Part shown: piece by piece, positions 46,121-54,881 of the stretch
Layout: every line of letters begins with the position of its first letter
Numbering within the stretch: the stretch's first letter is position 1
Source: Brachybacterium sp. Z12
GTDB lineage: Bacteria; Actinomycetota; Actinomycetes; Actinomycetales; Dermabacteraceae
Assembly (NCBI RefSeq): GCF_014400405.1
Contig: NZ_CP060496.1
Location: 3,348,001 to 3,412,000 of the forward strand
DNA: 64,000 nt
Direction: 5' to 3'
The notes under the pieces: generated by a model
What the model was told of the DNA's origin: nothing
Database searches by the model: none
The model's input: only the letters and a program-made list of their open reading frames with translations
Translations under genes and position numbers: made by a program

Positions 46121-46948
46121 ATGTCCATCGCCTCGCTGCCGTTCCACGACGGCCGCTCCATCCCCCAGCTCGGCTACGGCGTGTTCAAGGTCGATCCGGA
46201 CATCGCGGCCGACGTCACCGCGCAGGCCCTGACCGCCGGGTACCGCCACATCGACACCGCCCGGGCGTACGACAACGAGGAGGGCGTGGGCCGCGCCGTC
46301 GCCGAGTCCGGGATCGCCCGCGAGGACCTGTTCATCACCACCAAGCTGTGGAACGACTCCCACGCCTACGACGACGCGATCGCGGCCTGCGAGGCCTCGC
46401 TCGAGCGGCTCGGCCTCGACTACCTCGACCTGTACCTGGTGCACTGGGCCGTGCCCGCGCAGGGGCAGTACGTCGAGGCGTGGAAGGCGCTGATCACGCT
46501 GCAGGAGCGCGGGCTGGTGCGCTCGATCGGCGTCTCCAACCATCCCCGCCCGCAGCTCGAGGAGATCATCGAGGCGACCGGCGTGGTCCCCGCGATCCAC
46601 CAGATCGAGCTGCACCCCTACTTCCAGCAGCGGGACCTGCGCGCGCTGCACGCCGAGCACGGCATCCTCACCCAGGGCTGGGGGCCGCTCGGCCAGGGCA
46701 AGTCCGATCTGCTCGAGAACGAGACGATAACCTCGATCGCCGCGGCCCACGGCATCACGCCCGCGCAGGCGGTGCTGGCCTGGCACCTCGCCCACGGCTT
46801 CGTGACCATCCCGAAGTCCGTCACGCCCTCCCGCATCGTGGAGAACCTCGCCGCCGCGCAGGTGGAGCTCAGCGCCGACGAGGTCGCCGCGATCGACGCG
46901 CTCGACCGCGAGGACGGCCGCGGAGGCACCGACCCGGCCGTCAAGTGA
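46121..46948 (+). CDS. Aldo-keto reductase (AKR5-like, 2,5-diketo-gluconate reductase type)
   Basis: An NADPH-dependent carbonyl reductase of 275 residues. The catalytic tetrad is visible: Asp and Tyr in HIDTARAYDNEEGVGRA, Lys in LFITTKLWN, His in DLYLVHWAVP. The cofactor region is VTIPKSVTPSRIVENL with the 2'-phosphate-binding residues. A strong AGGAGG precedes ATG 46121. Substrate broad or unknown. Confidence 0.9.
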   Translation: MSIASLPFHDGRSIPQLGYGVFKVDPDIAADVTAQALTAGYRHIDTARAYDNEEGVGRAVAESGIAREDLFITTKLWNDSHAYDDAIAACEASLERLGLDYLDLYLVHWAVPAQGQYVEAWKALITLQERGLVRSIGVSNHPRPQLEEIIEATGVVPAIHQIELHPYFQQRDLRALHAEHGILTQGWGPLGQGKSDLLENETITSIAAAHGITPAQAVLAWHLAHGFVTIPKSVTPSRIVENLAAAQVELSADEVAAIDALDREDGRGGTDPAVK

Positions 46949-47000
46949 GCTGAGCCCGGGGCGGCTGCGCCCGCCCGGCCCCTCGGCCCGGCCCGTCGAC

Positions 47001-47058
47001 GTCAACAGCCCGCTGGCGAACCGGATCTGCCGCAAAAGTGGGTCGTCAGTGGGCTGTT
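47001..47058. repeat. Stem-loop repeat, copy 1
   Basis: A 58-bp element with 19-bp arms: AACAGCCCGCTGGCGAACC at 47004-47022 pairs with 47040-47058 at 16 of 19 positions around a 17-base loop. A second copy lies 160 bp downstream in the same orientation. The whole 308-bp gap 46949-47256 has no other gene that I can support. Confidence 0.65.
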
Positions 47059-47160
47059 CGCGGGCGGAAACGTGCTGCGCAGCGCCCGGTGGGCCGAGCA
47101 GCGCCGTGCCGGTCTGAGCCGCGCCCCGTCCGCCTCGGGCGCCCGCCTTCGTCGCCCGAA

Positions 47161-47218
47161 GTCAACAGCCCGCTGGCGAACCGGATCTGCCGCAAATGTG
47201 GTTCGTCAGCGGGCTGTC
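47161..47218. repeat. Stem-loop repeat, copy 2
   Basis: The same 58-bp element as 47001-47058; the first 36 bases are identical. Arms at 47164-47182 and 47200-47218 pair at 17 of 19 positions. Confidence 0.65.
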
Positions 47219-47256
47219 GGCTGCGGCGCTGCGGGCCGTCGGCCGCAGCGCCGCGC

Positions 47257-48021
47257 TCAGTAGTAGACGGCGAGCGGCCCCGTCGGCCCGTCGATGACCT
47301 GCACCGGGGTGTCGAACACGCGGGTGAGGACGTCGCCGCTCATGATCTCGTCCACCGGTCCCGCCTCGACCACGCCGCCGTTCTTCATGGCGATGATGTG
47401 GTCCGCGTAGTGGGCGGCGAAGTTGATGTCGTGCAGCACCACCACGATGGTGCGGTCCAGCTCGCGGGCAGCGTCCCGCAGCCGTCCCATCATCTGCACG
47501 CTGTGGCGCATGTCGAGGTTGTTCAGGGGCTCGTCCAGCAGCACGTACTCGGTGTCCTGCGCCAGCACCATCGCGACGTAGGCGCGCTGGCGCTGCCCGC
47601 CGGAGAGCTGGTCGAGGTAGCGATCCTCGAGCTCGTCGAGGTTGAGGAAGTCGATCGCCTCGGAGATCTTGTGCTCGTCCAGCTTCGTCAGCCGGCCCTT
47701 GGAGTAGGGGAAGCGGCCGAAGCCCACGAGCTGGCGCACGGTGAGGCGGGTGATGAAGTGGTTCTCCTGGCGCAGCACCGAGAGGATCTTGGCGAGGTCC
47801 TTCGAGGCGGTCGCGGCGATGTCGTAGCCGGCCACCTCGATCGCGCCCTCGTCGATGCCCAGGAGGCGCCCCACCATGGTCAGCAGGGTCGACTTGCCCG
47901 CACCGTTGGGGCCCACCAGGGCGGTGACCCCGCCGGAGGGGATCTGGGTGGTGACCGGGCCGATGGTGACGGTCTCGGTGTTCGAGGTGTAGCGCTTCTG
48001 CACTGCGTCGATGGTGATCAC
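47257..48021 (-). CDS. Iron-siderophore ABC transporter ATPase
   Basis: FecE/FhuC-type ATPase of 254 residues. Walker A LVGPNGAGKSTLLTMV, Q-loop VLRQENHFITRLTV, signature LSGGQRQRAYVAMVLAQ, Walker B YVLLDEPLNNLD, switch VVLHDINFAAHYADH. The GTG at 48021 overlaps the stop of the upstream permease gene (GTGA). Last gene of the iron uptake operon. Confidence 0.9.
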   Translation of the reverse strand: MITIDAVQKRYTSNTETVTIGPVTTQIPSGGVTALVGPNGAGKSTLLTMVGRLLGIDEGAIEVAGYDIAATASKDLAKILSVLRQENHFITRLTVRQLVGFGRFPYSKGRLTKLDEHKISEAIDFLNLDELEDRYLDQLSGGQRQRAYVAMVLAQDTEYVLLDEPLNNLDMRHSVQMMGRLRDAARELDRTIVVVLHDINFAAHYADHIIAMKNGGVVEAGPVDEIMSGDVLTRVFDTPVQVIDGPTGPLAVYY

Positions 48022-49175
48022 AGGCGCCCCTTCCGCATGATGACGATGAGGAACACGGTTCCTCCGACGAGCTCGATGATGATGGACACGACGCCCTGCG
48101 CGTAGAACACGTGGTTCATCACGAAGTACGCGCCGGCGAGGACCACGAAGGCGGTCAGCGCCCCGATCGGGAACAGCAGGCGGTGGTCGTGGGTGCCCGC
48201 CAGCTGGTAGGTGAGGGTGGCGACCAGGAAGCCGAAGAAGGTCATCGGCCCCACCAGGGCGGTGGAGACCGCCATCAGGACCGAGACCAGCACCAGCATG
48301 TAGATCGTCTGGCGGCCGTGGTCGACGCCCACGTTGATGCACACATCGCGCCCCAGCGAGATGACGTTGAGCTTGCGGGCGTTCAGCCAGATCAGCAGGC
48401 CTGCCACCACGATCATGGGGATCGCGAAGGGCAGGTACTCGACGCTGGCGTTGGTCACCGAGCCGAACAGTCGCGCGGTGAGGACGTCGAACTCGCTCGG
48501 GCTCAGCAGGCGCTGCATGAAGGTGGAGACCGCGCCCATGCCACCGCCGATGATGATGCCCACCAGCAGCATCACCTGGATGTTCGCGTACTTGCCGCGC
48601 AGCAGCCAGCCGTACAGCAGCACCGACAGCCCCACCATCAGCGCGACCTGGACCAGGAACTGCCCGGTGCCCTGGAGGGCGACCACCCCGGCCACGCCGA
48701 GGGTGTACACGGCGGCGGTCTGGATCACGGTGTAGAGGGATTCGAACCCCATGATCGAGGGGGTGATGATGCGGTTGTTGGTGACGGTCTGGAAGGTGAT
48801 CGTGGCGATCGCCTGGCAGAACGCGACCACCGCCATCACGATCAGGGAGGTTCCGCGCATCTCGGCGATCAGCCAGAAGCCGCGGGAGCCGACGGGCATG
48901 GGATTGCCGATCGCGAGCAGGCCCAGCGCGAAGCCGGCCGCGAGCAGGGCGAGGCCGGTGAGGACGATCCAGTAGCGTCGGCGGGACTTCGCGTCAGGGA
49001 AGGAACCGGAGCTGCTGCGGGTGCTGCGCGGCGCGCCGATCACCTCGAGGTCACCCACGAGGTCCGCAGGGGAGGTGCTGATCTCCAAGCCCGTGGTCTC
49101 GGTGCCGCCGGCGCCGAGGCGGCGCTCGCCGTGCAGTGCTGCCGGGCGGTGGCTGATGGGGGTGCGCTCAACCAT
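48018..49175 (-). CDS. Iron-siderophore ABC transporter permease 2
   Basis: FecCD-family permease of 385 residues with about nine helices. An unusually long polar N terminus of about 65 residues precedes the first helix (YWIVLTGLALLAAGFALGLL). TNNRIITPSIMGFESLYTVIQT, GIIIGGGMGAVSTFMQRL and VGPMTFFGFLVATLTYQLAGTHDHRLLFPIGAL are the family landmarks, the last including the region that contacts the ATPase. The start overlaps the first permease gene by 8 bases. Confidence 0.9.
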   Translation of the reverse strand: MVERTPISHRPAALHGERRLGAGGTETTGLEISTSPADLVGDLEVIGAPRSTRSSSGSFPDAKSRRRYWIVLTGLALLAAGFALGLLAIGNPMPVGSRGFWLIAEMRGTSLIVMAVVAFCQAIATITFQTVTNNRIITPSIMGFESLYTVIQTAAVYTLGVAGVVALQGTGQFLVQVALMVGLSVLLYGWLLRGKYANIQVMLLVGIIIGGGMGAVSTFMQRLLSPSEFDVLTARLFGSVTNASVEYLPFAIPMIVVAGLLIWLNARKLNVISLGRDVCINVGVDHGRQTIYMLVLVSVLMAVSTALVGPMTFFGFLVATLTYQLAGTHDHRLLFPIGALTAFVVLAGAYFVMNHVFYAQGVVSIIIELVGGTVFLIVIMRKGRL

Positions 49176-50165
49176 GACGGCGCTGCCTCATCAGCAGGGC
49201 GATGAAGACGACCGCGCCCACGATCCCGAGGATCAGGGAGACCGGCACCTCGAAGGCATGATGATGGTGCGGCCGATGAGGTCGCAGACGGTGACGATCG
49301 CGATGCCGAGCAGGCATACCCACGGCAGGTTCGAGCGCAGGTCGTCGCCTCGGATCAGGGAGACCACGTTGGGCACGATCAGTCCCAGGAACGGCAGGTT
49401 CCCGACCACCACGGTGACCACTCCGGTGGCGATCGCGACCAGGCCGGTGCCCAGCAGCAGCACCCGCTGGTAGTTCACGCCGACGTTGGTGGCGATGTCC
49501 TCGCCGAGCCCGGCGACGGTGAGGCGGTCGGCCACGATGAACACGGCCACACCCACCAGCAGCACGATCCACAGCACTTCGTAGCTGCCGCGCAGCACGG
49601 AGGTGAAGGAGCCGGCGAACCACACCCCGAGGTTCTGCAGGGCGTCGAACTGGAGCGCGACGAAGGTGGAGACGGAGCCGACGACGGCGCCGAGCATGAT
49701 GCCGATGATCGGCACGATCAGGGAGCTGCGCAGGGTGACCTTGCGCAGGAACAGGAAGAACACCATCGTCCCCACGAAGGAGAAGATGATCGCGACGGTC
49801 ATCCGGGTCAGCAGGGCCGCCCCCGGCACGAAGATCATCACCAGGATCAGGCCCAGCCCCGCCCATTCGGTGGTGCCGGTGGTCGAGGGCTCCACGAAGC
49901 GGTTCTGCGTCATCAGCTGCATGATCAGCCCGGACATCGCCATCGCGGCGCCGGCGAGCACCAGGGCGATGGTGCGGGGGATGCGGGTGATGGCGAACAT
50001 CTCGGCGCCGTCCTCGGCGCCGAAGATGTCGTAGACACCGGTGAACAGGGAAGCGACCAGCAGCAGCGCGACCGCCACGATGCCGATCACGAGCTTGCCG
50101 TCGATCAGCTTTTCCCGACCGCGCCGCGCCAGGGGCGGCGCGGCGGTCAGCGTGGGAGAGGACAT
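49168..50165 (-). CDS. Iron-siderophore ABC transporter permease 1 (frameshifted at 3' end)
   Basis: FecCD-family permease, about 332 residues after repair. TQNRFVEPSTTGTTEWAGLGL, GIMLGAVVGSVSTFVALQ and VGNLPFLGLIVPNVVSLIRGDDLRSNLPW are the family motifs. The frame breaks near 49260, where IIMP should continue FEVPVSLILGIVGAVVFIAL. CAGGAG precedes ATG 50165. A 140-bp gap with a hairpin separates it from the binding-protein gene upstream. Confidence 0.88.
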
Positions 50166-50244
50166 CGGTTCTCCTGGAGGGGGAAGAGGGCGGGCCGATC
50201 GCGTCGCGGTCCCGGCGCCTCCGGTGACGATACGCGGACGCACT

Positions 50245-50283
50245 GCACGGCGGGCGGGACCTCCGGGATCCTGCCCGCCGTGC
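50245..50283 (-). terminator. Intra-operon hairpin between binding-protein and permease genes
   Basis: A perfect 11-bp stem (GCACGGCGGGC / GCCCGCCGTGC) with a 17-base loop lies downstream of the binding-protein gene. Such hairpins can be partial terminators or stabilise the upstream transcript, giving an excess of binding protein. Confidence 0.5.
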
Positions 50284-50305
50284 GGAGCTCAGCGCGGGAC
50301 GTGGC

Positions 50306-51325
50306 TCAGGCCTTCGCCTCGAGCGCGTCGGCGAGCGAGTTGAAGAACTCGGTGTAGGTCTGGATGGACTCGTTGGTGTAGGTGTCCGCGGGCATGTAGA
50401 CGATGTTGCCCTCGGCCACGGCGGTCACCCCGGCGAGCGCCTCGGAGGAGTCGAGAACCTCGTTGGCCGGGGTGTACTCCGGGTCGTCGGCGGAGACGGC
50501 CGCGTCGCGGTCCATCACCAGGATCCAGTCCGGGTTCGAGTCGGCGATCGCCTCGACGGAGATGTCATCGCCCTGGTGATCGTCGCTCGACCCCTCGACC
50601 TCGAGCGCGGGGGCGAGCTCGAAGGCGTCGAAGGTCCAGCCGAGCGCGCGACCCAGGCCCGGGGCGATGTACCCGATCTCGCCGCCGGAGGTGTTGACGG
50701 CCATGACGGTGTCGGTGCCGTTGTAGGCGGCGGAGACGCGCTCCATGGCGGCATCGAGGTCCGCACCGAGGGTCTCGGCCTCGGTCTCCTTGCCGAAGAT
50801 CTGGCCGAGCACGGAGACCTGGCGCTTGAGCTCGTCGGCGAAGGGCTGGTCATCGCGTGGATCCAGCTCGAGGATGGTCGCGTCGGGCGCGTACTTCACG
50901 AAGTCGTCGTGGTACTCGGCGAAGCGCTGGCCGTTGATGATCAGGGTGGGCTCGGCGGCGACGACGGCCTCGAGGTCGGGCTCGCGGTGGCTGCCCAGGT
51001 CGATGATCGACTCGTCGTCCTTGAGGGGGTTGGTCGACGGCATCAGCGTGCGGGCGGCGGCGGTGAGGGTGACGCCCCAGTCCGCGAGGGTCTCGAAGGT
51101 GCGGTTGTCCGTGGCGACCACGGAGGCCGGCGGGATCTCGACGCGCTGCGGGCCGTTGTTGTCCTCGACCTCGACCGTCCCGGCCGGCGCGCCGCCCGCG
51201 TCGCTCGCGGCGGAGCCGTCGGCGGCCTGGGTGGAGCCGCCGCAGGCGGTGAGGAACAGGCCGAAGGCGCCGGCCAGGGAGGCGGCGCCGAGCGTGCGTC
51301 GGCTGAGCGAGGGCAGCGGAGTCAT
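50306..51325 (-). CDS. Iron-siderophore substrate-binding lipoprotein
   Basis: FepB/FhuD/CeuE-type binding protein of 339 residues, first gene of the iron operon. Signal peptide with lipobox FGLFLTACGGS (lipidated Cys near residue 28). The TroA-like fold follows: ATDNRTFETLADWGV, HREPDLEAVVAAEPTLIING, YAPDATILELDP, ISVEAIADSNPDWILVMDRD. It probably captures a ferric catecholate or hydroxamate siderophore. A DtxR/IdeR-type box 56 bp upstream indicates repression by iron. Confidence 0.9.
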   Translation of the reverse strand: MTPLPSLSRRTLGAASLAGAFGLFLTACGGSTQAADGSAASDAGGAPAGTVEVEDNNGPQRVEIPPASVVATDNRTFETLADWGVTLTAAARTLMPSTNPLKDDESIIDLGSHREPDLEAVVAAEPTLIINGQRFAEYHDDFVKYAPDATILELDPRDDQPFADELKRQVSVLGQIFGKETEAETLGADLDAAMERVSAAYNGTDTVMAVNTSGGEIGYIAPGLGRALGWTFDAFELAPALEVEGSSDDHQGDDISVEAIADSNPDWILVMDRDAAVSADDPEYTPANEVLDSSEALAGVTAVAEGNIVYMPADTYTNESIQTYTEFFNSLADALEAKA

Positions 51326-51380
51326 AGGGACCTCTGTCGTCGTGAGGGAAGGGATGGGCTCCCCGCCGGCGGGGACGAGT

Positions 51381-51399
51381 TAAGGCTAGCCTCACCTCC
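51381..51399 (-). promoter_or_regulatory. DtxR/IdeR-type iron box
   Basis: TAAGGCTAGCCTCACCTCC matches the actinobacterial iron-repressor consensus TWAGGTTAGSCTAACCTWA at 15 of 19 positions and stands upstream of the siderophore-binding lipoprotein gene. Confidence 0.75.
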
Positions 51400-51552
51400 C
51401 GCTATTTCGCCACTTCAGACTTGCTTTATTCCACGGACTGGACAGTGACCCTCGTCTCATACCCCATCGGACGGCGGGCCCGGCGCGCCGCTAGGGTGGT
51501 CCCGGCACCCGGGGAGCAGGGGCGGGTGCGCGCACGGATCCGAGGGGGACCC

Positions 51553-52560
51553 ATGACCGACGGCAACGGACCGCAGCTGCCCGATTTCTCCGGCGGCGGG
51601 AGCGGCGGGGGCGGCGCCCCGCGCCTGCCCGACTTCTCCGGCGGCGTGTCCGCGAGTGGTGGATCCTCCGGCGGGAGCGGCGGATCCTCCGGCGGCCCCG
51701 GCGATCCGTTCGGCGGCGACCCCGGCCTGACCGGCCCCCGCGAGCCCGGCTCCGGGCGCGGGAAGGGGCCGCTGATCGCGCTGCTCGTCGGTGGCGGCAT
51801 GGTCCTCGTGGCCGTCCTCGCGATCGGCGCGCTGATCCTCTCGCAGACCGTCCTCTCCCCCGACCGCGAGGACCCGACGGTGACCTCCGAGCCCGCGAGC
51901 ACCGAGCCGGACCCGTCGGAGGACGCGACCCCGTCGGAGGTCGTCCCCACCACGGAGTCCGAGCCGAGCGAGGACCCGTCGCTGACCACCATCGAGGCGC
52001 CCACCGTGGAGTGCACCTCTCCCGGCAACCGGCAGACCACCGAGCAGGTCGACGGGTCCGTGCGCGGCGGCGGCCTCGAGTTCGCGGTGCTGGCCGGCTG
52101 GAACACCGGCTCCAACTGGGGCCGCAGCGCGATGTACATGACCGACGTCCACTCGGCCGATCAGCCGGTCGAGGCGGGCTGGTACTCCGTCGCCTCCGTC
52201 GGCGCCGTCGAGTGGCCCGAGGAGGAGGGCGGCTACCCCGGCGCGGAGGCGACGGCCCGCGCGATCTTCCAGTGCTCGAACACCCGCGACGAGGCGAAGG
52301 AGCTGTACGGCGAGCCGGCGCAGGCCGCCGCCTACCGCGACGAGGCGATCGAGGTCGACGGCCATCCCGGCTGGATCGTCTCGGGCGACCTGCAGGTCTC
52401 CGAGCTCGCACTGATGCGCACCACGGACGCCTGGCGGAACGTGGTCATCGTCGTCGACACACCGGACGGCCCCGCGGTCTTCGAGGGCGGCGCCGCGCTC
52501 GGCCACGAGCAGCAGGTCGCGGATCTGGATGCGATGATCGCGAGCCTCCGCGTCTACTGA
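51553..52560 (+). CDS. Single-pass membrane protein with exported domain, 335 aa
   Basis: Function unknown. The N terminus has a twice-repeated LPDFSGG motif (residues about 8-30) in a Gly/Ser-rich region, then one membrane helix (PLIALLVGGGMVLVAVLAIG), an acidic Ser/Thr/Pro linker, and an exported domain of about 180 residues with two cysteines (VECTSPGN and AIFQCSN) that could form a disulfide. GAGGGGG precedes ATG 51553. The domain plan is that of the DUF4352-like proteins at 1-6.4 kb, but the exported domain is different. Confidence 0.68.
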   Translation: MTDGNGPQLPDFSGGGSGGGGAPRLPDFSGGVSASGGSSGGSGGSSGGPGDPFGGDPGLTGPREPGSGRGKGPLIALLVGGGMVLVAVLAIGALILSQTVLSPDREDPTVTSEPASTEPDPSEDATPSEVVPTTESEPSEDPSLTTIEAPTVECTSPGNRQTTEQVDGSVRGGGLEFAVLAGWNTGSNWGRSAMYMTDVHSADQPVEAGWYSVASVGAVEWPEEEGGYPGAEATARAIFQCSNTRDEAKELYGEPAQAAAYRDEAIEVDGHPGWIVSGDLQVSELALMRTTDAWRNVVIVVDTPDGPAVFEGGAALGHEQQVADLDAMIASLRVY

Positions 52561-52576
52561 GCGGCGCGGGCGCCGA

Positions 52577-52608
52577 CCGGGGCCGACGGGCGATCCCGTC
52601 GGCCCCGG
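52577..52608. terminator. Strong bidirectional terminator hairpin
   Basis: A perfect 14-bp stem (CCGGGGCCGACGGG / CCCGTCGGCCCCGG) with the tetraloop CGAT lies between the convergent membrane-protein and amylase genes. Confidence 0.7.
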
Positions 52609-52626
52609 CGGCTCGGCGGCGGCGGC

Positions 52627-54423
52627 CTACCTCCAGGAGTCCGTGAGAGCGAGCGTCCCGTCGGCGCCGACGGTCGCCGTGCGGTTCGCGCCCGACTCCC
52701 AGACGGCGGCGCCCGAGTCGTCGACCTTCACGTACTTGTACTCGAAGCTCGTGCCGGCCGGCAGGTCCACGCCGCCCGTCCAGCTCGGGTAGCTCGAGGC
52801 GTCCAGGGCGACGCCGGAGGCGGGCTGCCAGCCGCCCAGCTCAGGCACCGAGCCGACGATCCGCACCTCCTGGCCCCAGACCGTGCTCGCGTGCACGCTC
52901 GCGGAGACCTTCCCGGCGACGGGATCGGTGCCCGGGTCGGGATCCGGCGTGGTGCCGCCGGAGGTCTTCTCCACGTGCAGGGCGAGCGCCCCGTAGGCGG
53001 GGAGGGTCGCCGAGAAGGTGCCGTCGGCCGCGACGGTGATCGTCTCGGAGCAGTCGCTCGCGGCGACCACGTCGCAGTACGTGCCCGCAGGCAGCGAGCT
53101 GCTGTAGGTGCGGGTGGTCGCGGAGTCGGTGTTGTTGATGGCCACGAATCCCTTGTCGCCGCGGCCGAAGGCGATCTGGTTGCCGCCGTCGTCCCACCAG
53201 TTCGTCAGCGCGGTGCCGGCGACGGTGTTGTAGAAGCCGACCATGCCCTGGATCTCGGTCCAGCGCTGGGTGCAGGTCCACGCGTCGGAGTCGCAGTTCG
53301 CGTCGGGCACGGAGGTCGCGGTGGCGCCGGGGCGCCCTCATCAAAGTCGGTGAAGGTGTAGCCGGAGTACACCGAGGGGGACCCGTAGGGGTAGGCGAGC
53401 ATGAACGTGTTGGCCAGGGCGTACTTCGCACCCCAGGTCTCGTTCATGGTCTCGCCGTTGCGCTCGGTGTCGTGGTTGTCGACGAACACCCCGGCCTGGG
53501 CGGAGGGGAGCTTGCCGTTCGAGATGTGCTGCAGGTTCGCGATCGAGCCGTCGAAGTCGGACTTCAGCTGGCGGGCGTAGTCGAACTCGTGCACGTCACC
53601 GGTGCCCGTGTACTCGGACGCCTGGATCGGCTCGCCGGCCGCGCCGATGACCTCCTGCACCCAGTAGGCGTTCGGGTCGCTGAGCTTCGCCTTGATCGCC
53701 GCCAGGTCGCTCGCGGGGATGTGCTTCGCGGCGTCGATGCGGAAGCCGGCGACGCCGAGCGAGAGCAGGTCGTTCATATATCCGGCGAGGGTGTTCTGCA
53801 CGTACTCGGAGCCGGTGCGGAGGTCCTGCAGGGACACCAGGCGGCAGTTCTGCACCTGGTACCGATCCTGGTAGCTGCTGATGTCCGTGCGGCAGTCGTT
53901 GAAGTCGGCGGCGCCGTAGATGCCGGGGAAGTCGTCGATGCCGTAGGGGTTCCGGCGGTGCCGGTGCCGGAGCCGCCGTCGGCCCCGGTGGTGTGGTTGA
54001 TGACGGCGTCGACGATGACCTCGACGCCGGCGGCGTCGCAGGTCTCGACCATGGCGGCGAACTCGGCGCGGGTGCCGAGCTTGCCCTCGATCTTGTAGCT
54101 CACGGGCTGGTAGGAGGTCCACCAGGCCGTGCCCTGGATCGTCTCCTGCGGCGGGGAGACCTGGACGTAGCCGAAGCCCGCGGGGCCGATGGTGCTCGTG
54201 CACTCCGCGGCCACGGAGTCCCAGGTCCACTGGAAGAGGTTGAGGATGGCGTCGCCACGACCGTTCTCCGAGGTGGCACCGCCGCTGGGCACGGGGGCGA
54301 GCCCTGTGCGGGTGGGGAGGTGGCCGGGGAGCCGGCGACGGTGAGGAGGAGCGCAAGGGCGAGGGCTACGGCGAGGCGGATCAGCGGGCGCGGGGCCGCT
54401 GTGCCGCTGGGGGAGTGCTGCAT
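52627..54423 (-). CDS. Secreted alpha-amylase (GH13) with C-terminal CBM20 (three frameshifts)
   Basis: Extracellular starch-degrading enzyme, about 599 residues after repair. A signal peptide ([20 protein letters not shown]) precedes the GH13 barrel: region I VDAVINHT, region [11 protein letters not shown] with the nucleophile Asp, region III with Glu in WVQEVIGA, region [12 protein letters not shown]. The C-terminal beta domain is joined by a Pro/Asp linker to a starch-binding CBM20 ([42 protein letters not shown]). Breaks lie near 54310, 53945 and 53335. AGGAGAG precedes ATG 54423. LacI-type operators upstream suggest control by maltodextrin availability. Confidence 0.88.
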
Positions 54424-54488
54424 GGGTTCTCTCCTGGGGATGGGCCGACCACTGGGGCCGACCCCCGGCGTCATAGCCGGATCGGGGA

Positions 54489-54527
54489 TGCAAAAACTTG
54501 CGAAGGAACGCGTACGCTTGCGAAGGA
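54489..54527 (-). promoter_or_regulatory. Operator cluster upstream of amylase
   Basis: TGCAAAAACTTGCG (54489-54502) is a near-dyad of the LacI/MalR type, and CTTGCGAAGGA is repeated at 54497-54507 and 54517-54527, 20 bp (two helical turns) apart. All lie 66-104 bp before the amylase start. Confidence 0.55.
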
Positions 54528-54650
54528 GCGTAGCGAGTTCAGCTCGTGCCGTCGAGGGGTTCCGTCAAACCTGCCCGATTTCCGATTGTTCATGCAGGTC
54601 AGAAGCGTGGACAAGAATCCGGCGACGGCGGACATCTGACGCCACCGCGA

Positions 54651-54664
54651 TGCAAGATCTTGCA
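54651..54664. promoter_or_regulatory. Perfect LacI-type palindrome
   Basis: TGCAAGATCTTGCA is a perfect 14-bp palindrome, close in form to the MalR operators of actinobacterial maltose and amylase genes. It lies about 150 bp beyond the amylase-proximal operator cluster. Confidence 0.55.
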
Positions 54665-54725
54665 CTCCGGGTTCCGGAGGACCTCCGCGTCGGGTCGACC
54701 GCAGAGCATCCCCCTCCACCTCCCC

Positions 54726-54749
54726 TCACCTCACCTCACCTCACCTCAC
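54726..54749. repeat. Pentanucleotide tandem repeat (TCACC)
   Basis: Four perfect TCACC units followed by a fifth partial unit in the 458-bp noncoding gap 54424-54881. Confidence 0.7.
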
Positions 54750-54777
54750 GCTCTCCCGCGCCCTCGCCATCTCAACG

Positions 54778-54821
54778 TTGTGCCCGCTGTGCTTCCAGGA
54801 ACGGAAGCACAGCGGGCACAA
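54778..54821. terminator. Long perfect hairpin downstream of the DoxX gene
   Basis: 19-bp perfect arms (TTGTGCCCGCTGTGCTTCC and its complement) around the 6-base loop AGGAAC. It is placed to terminate the leftward DoxX gene. Confidence 0.6.
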
Positions 54822-54830
54822 CCGGCGGGT

Positions 54831-54873
54831 GCGGGGCGGGGGCCCGGCCGGCGCGGGGCGGGGGCCCGGCCGG
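54831..54873. repeat. 22-bp-period GC tandem repeat
   Basis: Two identical 21-base G/C-only units at 54831-54851 and 54853-54873, rich in G4-G5 runs, lie between the hairpin and the DoxX stop codon. Confidence 0.65.
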
Positions 54874-54881
54874 GGCCGGGG

